Assembly: GCA_964409165.1 (NCBI GenBank)
Contig: CAYPCH010000080.1
Coordinates: forward strand, 1-18,046
Source of the DNA: CAYPCH01 sp964409165
GTDB lineage: Bacteria; Bacillota; Clostridia; Acetivibrionales; Acetivibrionaceae
Reading direction: 5' to 3'
DNA length: 18,046 bases
Below the pieces are notes generated by a model. It did not search any database. It was given only the letters and a program-made list of their open reading frames with translations, and was not told the origin of the DNA. This document shows positions 15,570 through 18,046 of this stretch, one piece after another. The position numbers and the translations under genes are program-made. The stretch's first letter is position 1, and each line of letters opens with the position of its first letter.

Positions 15570-17789
15570 ATTGAACTTGGCAAGGTGAACCATTGAGTGT
15601 AAAGTTAGTAGGTGTTCCTCCTGAACCACTGATATTAAACCCAAATGATACTGAACCTCCCGGTGCTATATTACCATTCCATCCTGAACCTTTTGCCGAA
15701 ACAGATGTTCCGTTCGAAGTACAGTCACAGTTCCACGAATTGGTTACCTTCTCATCCCCGGTAAAAGTCCAGTTAAGTGTCCATCCACTAACTTCTGTTG
15801 AGCTGTTATTTTTAATAGTTACACTTACAGTACCTCCTGAACCCCAGGAATTTTGTGAGTAAGTTACCGCATAAGACCCGCTTTGGGTGTTATTAGGCGT
15901 CGAATTGTTCCATCCTTGATTATTCGGTGCTTGTGTAGGTTGTGCAGGGTTATTCCATCCTTGGTTGTTCTGACCTTGATTGTTCCAGTCCCACTGGTTG
16001 TTTGGTGCTTGTGTGGGCTGTGCAGGGTTATTATTCCATCCCTGGTTGTTCTNNNNNNNNNNNNNNNNNNNNNNNNNNNNNNNNNNNNNNNNNNNNNNNN
16101 NNNNNNNNNNNNNNNNNNNNNNNNNNNNNNNNNNNNNNNNNNNNNNNNNNNNTTGTTTGGTGCTTGTGTGGGCTGTGCAGGGTTATTATTCCATCCCTGG
16201 TTGTTCTGACCTTGATTATTTTGGCCTTGATTGTTGTTCTGTCCATTTGTATTCCCGCTTAAATCAACTCCACCGGTTGTAACTGAAGCTGTCAGAGTAT
16301 TTAAATTTTTGTCTGCAAATGATAATGCTCCTGTTGTTTTGATTGCACTCAGTCCGCCTGAAGCATTCTGACTTACTGTTCCTACCAGATATGCAAATAC
16401 TCCATTTTGCGTTATTACTTCTGTTCCACGTCCGGTTTCATCTGAAAACAGTATTACTACAGTTCCTGATGCTACATTGCTGTCAAAGTTTGATCCTGCA
16501 TTTACAACTATAGGACCTGCTTCTACAGATGTTAAATTTATTGCACTTGTATCATATGTAATCCTCATATCGCAGTTGTTTATTCCTGCTGAAGGTACTC
16601 CGCTTAACGATACAGGTATTCTTACATTTTCTCCAGGCTTGCCGGAAATTGTTCCTATTTGCAAAGTCAATCCGCCTTGACCTGAGCCTTGTCCCGGATT
16701 GTTCCATCCTTGATTGTTTGGTGCTTGTGTAGGCTGTGCATTATTGTTATTCCATCCTTGATTGTTCTGACCTTGATTATTCCAGTCCCACTGGTTGTTT
16801 GGTGCTTGTGTGGGCTGCGCAGGGTTGTTATTCCATCCCTGGTTGTTCTGACCTTGATTGTTCCAGTCCCACTGATTGTTTGGTGCTTGTGTGGGCTGTG
16901 CAGGGTTGTTATTCCAACCTTGATTGTTCTGACCTTGATTGTTCCAGTCCCACTGATTGTTTGGTGCTTGTGTGGGCTGTGCAGGGTTGTTATTCCATCC
17001 CTGATTGTTCTGACCTTGATTGTTCCAGTCCCACTGGTTGTTCTGAGGCTGAGTGGTTTGTCCTGAGTTGTTGTTAGTGTTTGTATTGCTGGCGCCTCCA
17101 ACACTAATTGACATCTGAGTCACATCAGCTTTACCACTACTTTGATATCCCTCTACTACAAGTGATACTTCATACATTTTACCCATCTTCATTCCTTTAG
17201 CTTCCCATGCTTTAAAGTGCTCACTTACAGAAATGGTTCCACTTGTTCTTTTCGCAGTTCTGACACTCCAATACTGCTGAAAAGTTGCAGTACCCTTTAT
17301 GGAAGGTTGTTGTGTTCTAGTTGTCTCATATATCTCATATGAACCCCCATCAACGGTAACAGTGCCCTTTGGTGAGTTGCTTCCCGGTGGCTTCCAAGTG
17401 CCATAACTCTCAATGATGTAATATTCTACAAGCGGATCAGTTGTCCATCCATACACAGACAAATATGAATTACCGTTTGGCTGGTAATTGCAGGCATAGT
17501 TTAATGTTATGTTTCCAAGTTGCTGATGTGTCTGTGTCTCATTATACTTCTTTCCGGTACGGAATAACGCATTATTGATGTTACTCCAAGAACAGCTGAA
17601 TGCTCCGCCTCCATTAAGAGTCATGCTTGTGGTTCCGTTATCCTTCCACAATTCATAATCATAACCATCAATAGTACCTGTTGTATTCTCGGTAAGTGTT
17701 GTTGCTCCATATACGTTTACAGCAAATAAGGAGCATAGTATGGTTAAACTCGCCAACACAGAAAGAATCACCCTTATCTTCTGCTTCAT
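15568..17789 (-). CDS. Secreted GH11 xylanase with internal type-I cohesin and C-terminal CBM2 (interrupted by an assembly gap)
   Basis: A signal peptide (about 1-29) leads into a GH11 endo-xylanase domain (about 30-232). Its two catalytic glutamates are visible: Glu122 in PLVEYYIIE and Glu213 in VVEGYQSSG. A linker of four 27-residue Asn/Gln/Trp/Pro-rich repeats (250-357) follows. Residues 374-512 are a type-I cohesin (GKPGENVRIPVSLSGVP, GINNCDMRITYD, GVFAYLVGTVS). More linker follows, then a 100-N gap at 16053-16152. Beyond the gap the frame shifts by an artefact, but reading resumes cleanly into a CBM2 of about 100 residues. The CBM2 keeps the three expected tryptophans (NSWGSGG, TNSWNCD, SGWNGN) and ends at TAA 15568-15570. 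No dockerin is seen. The protein should bind cellulose, cut xylan and hold one dockerin-bearing partner. The start follows GGGGGGA by eight bases. Confidence 0.92.
16053..16152. other. Assembly gap of 100 N inside the linker repeats
   Basis: Both flanks are the same 55-base segment of the linker repeat (15998-16052 and 16153-16207), so the gap is an unresolved tandem repeat. If the unit is the usual 81 bp, the true missing length should be 26 bases plus a multiple of 81. Either choice restores the reading frame, which 100 does not. Confidence 0.95.
16719..17042 (-). repeat. Four tandem 81-bp repeats coding the GH11-cohesin linker
   Basis: Each unit encodes 27 residues beginning NNQWDWNNQGQNNQGW and ending PTQAP. 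Four units follow one another almost unchanged, with one Pro to Asn change in the last. More copies of the same unit surround the assembly gap on the other side of the cohesin (about 15910-16250). Tryptophan-containing linkers of this sort are unusual compared with common Pro/Thr linkers. Confidence 0.9.
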
Positions 17790-17830
17790 TTTGCACGTCC
17801 CCCCTTAAAAACTTTTAAATCCTTCTTCAT
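17786..17830 (-). CDS. 14-codon leader ORF overlapping the xylanase start
   Basis: A minus-strand ATG at 17830 follows a perfect AGGAGG by eight bases and encodes MKKDLKVFKGGRAK. Its TGA stop overlaps the xylanase ATG as ATGA. The xylanase ribosome site (GGGGGGA) lies inside this short frame. The layout is typical of translational coupling or of a regulatory leader peptide. It is also possible that the strong upstream site simply feeds ribosomes to the xylanase. The overlap is directly visible; the function is inferred. Confidence 0.5.
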   Translation of the reverse strand: MKKDLKVFKGGRAK

Positions 17831-17873
17831 GTTTATATCCTCCTTTAGAAATTGAAAATAACCCTGCTACCTA

Positions 17874-17902
17874 ATTTTATCTATTCAATGCCATGGTAAA
17901 AA
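17874..17902 (-). promoter_or_regulatory. Possible xylanase promoter
   Basis: A good -10, TAAAAT, lies at 17874-17879, about 40 bases upstream of the leader ORF. The -35 at 17-base spacing would be TTTTTA (17897-17902), a weak match. A weak -35 next to the phased sites just upstream would fit a promoter that needs an activator. Confidence 0.4.
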
Positions 17903-17959
17903 CGTATTATTTTTACTCCAACAGGTAATATTTTTACCAAAGTAGGTAATATTTTTACT
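17903..17959 (-). promoter_or_regulatory. Three phased near-palindromic operator-like sites upstream of the xylanase
   Basis: Sites at 17903-17917, 17924-17938 and 17945-17959 are versions of GGTAATATTTTTACC on the plus strand. The middle copy is a perfect inverted repeat (GGTAA-TATTT-TTACC). Starts are exactly 21 bp apart, two helical turns, placing all sites on one face of the DNA. They lie immediately upstream of the presumed -35. The regulator is unknown; the nearby AraC-type protein is a candidate. Confidence 0.6.
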
Positions 17960-18046
17960 GCCTCATGTTAACAAAAATTCCATTATGCACAATGCTAAAG
18001 CAATTAAATACACATTTTTAACATCTAAAAAAAACCAACCCCATAA

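Noticed and set aside
15357..15644. 95-codon minus-strand open frame across the hairpin array
   Set aside because: It runs through the repeats, the terminator and the CBM2 coding end in another frame, so it is not a gene.
16667..17104. Long open frames on both strands across the linker repeats
   Set aside because: They are other-frame readings of the 81-bp repeats; repeats without stops in one frame often leave others open too.

Overview
The window looks like a draft-assembly contig from a low-GC, Gram-positive, cellulolytic member of the Clostridia. The best guess is an Acetivibrio/Ruminiclostridium-like cellulosome producer. Signs of this are S-layer homology (SLH) proteins, strong AGGAGG-type ribosome binding sites, low-GC intergenic DNA, and a secreted xylanase that carries a type-I cohesin. 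A run of exactly 100 N and two apparent homopolymer frameshifts point to unfinished sequence. The genus call is inference, since no marker gene for it is present.

Layout: nearly everything is on the minus strand. (1) 1-1085 is a TadG-like Flp-pilus protein cut by the window edge, preceded by a structured leader. (2) 1417-7682 holds a secreted S41 carboxy-terminal processing protease and two large SLH proteins. One SLH protein carries the domains at its C-terminus and the other at its N-terminus. (3) 7873-8556 is a CPBP-family membrane protease. (4) 8818-13061, read from ddl downward, is ddl - murI - DUF1934 - argS: two peptidoglycan-precursor genes, a small conserved protein and arginyl-tRNA synthetase, probably one transcript. 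(5) 13431-14387 is a membrane-anchored protein of unknown function that reads through only if two homopolymer runs are corrected. (6) 14806-15285 is a short AraC-type regulator and the only plus-strand gene. (7) 15568-17789 is a GH11 xylanase - Asn/Gln/Trp/Pro-rich repeat linker - cohesin - linker - CBM2 protein, interrupted by the gap inside its linker repeats.

The most interesting part is the right-hand 4 kb. The xylanase has a cohesin but no visible dockerin, so it could be both an enzyme and a one-seat scaffoldin, held on cellulose by its CBM2. Upstream it has three 15-bp near-palindromes spaced exactly 21 bp apart and a 14-codon leader ORF whose stop overlaps the xylanase start as ATGA. 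The AraC-type gene converges on it and is a candidate regulator.

A second theme is a family of hairpin elements found just downstream of genes: three tandem 64-bp units after the AraC gene, and single copies after the S41 protease and argS. Stems change in a paired way between copies, and each stem closes a five-base loop. A 68-bp module ending in a strong terminator is almost identical at two loci 14 kb apart.
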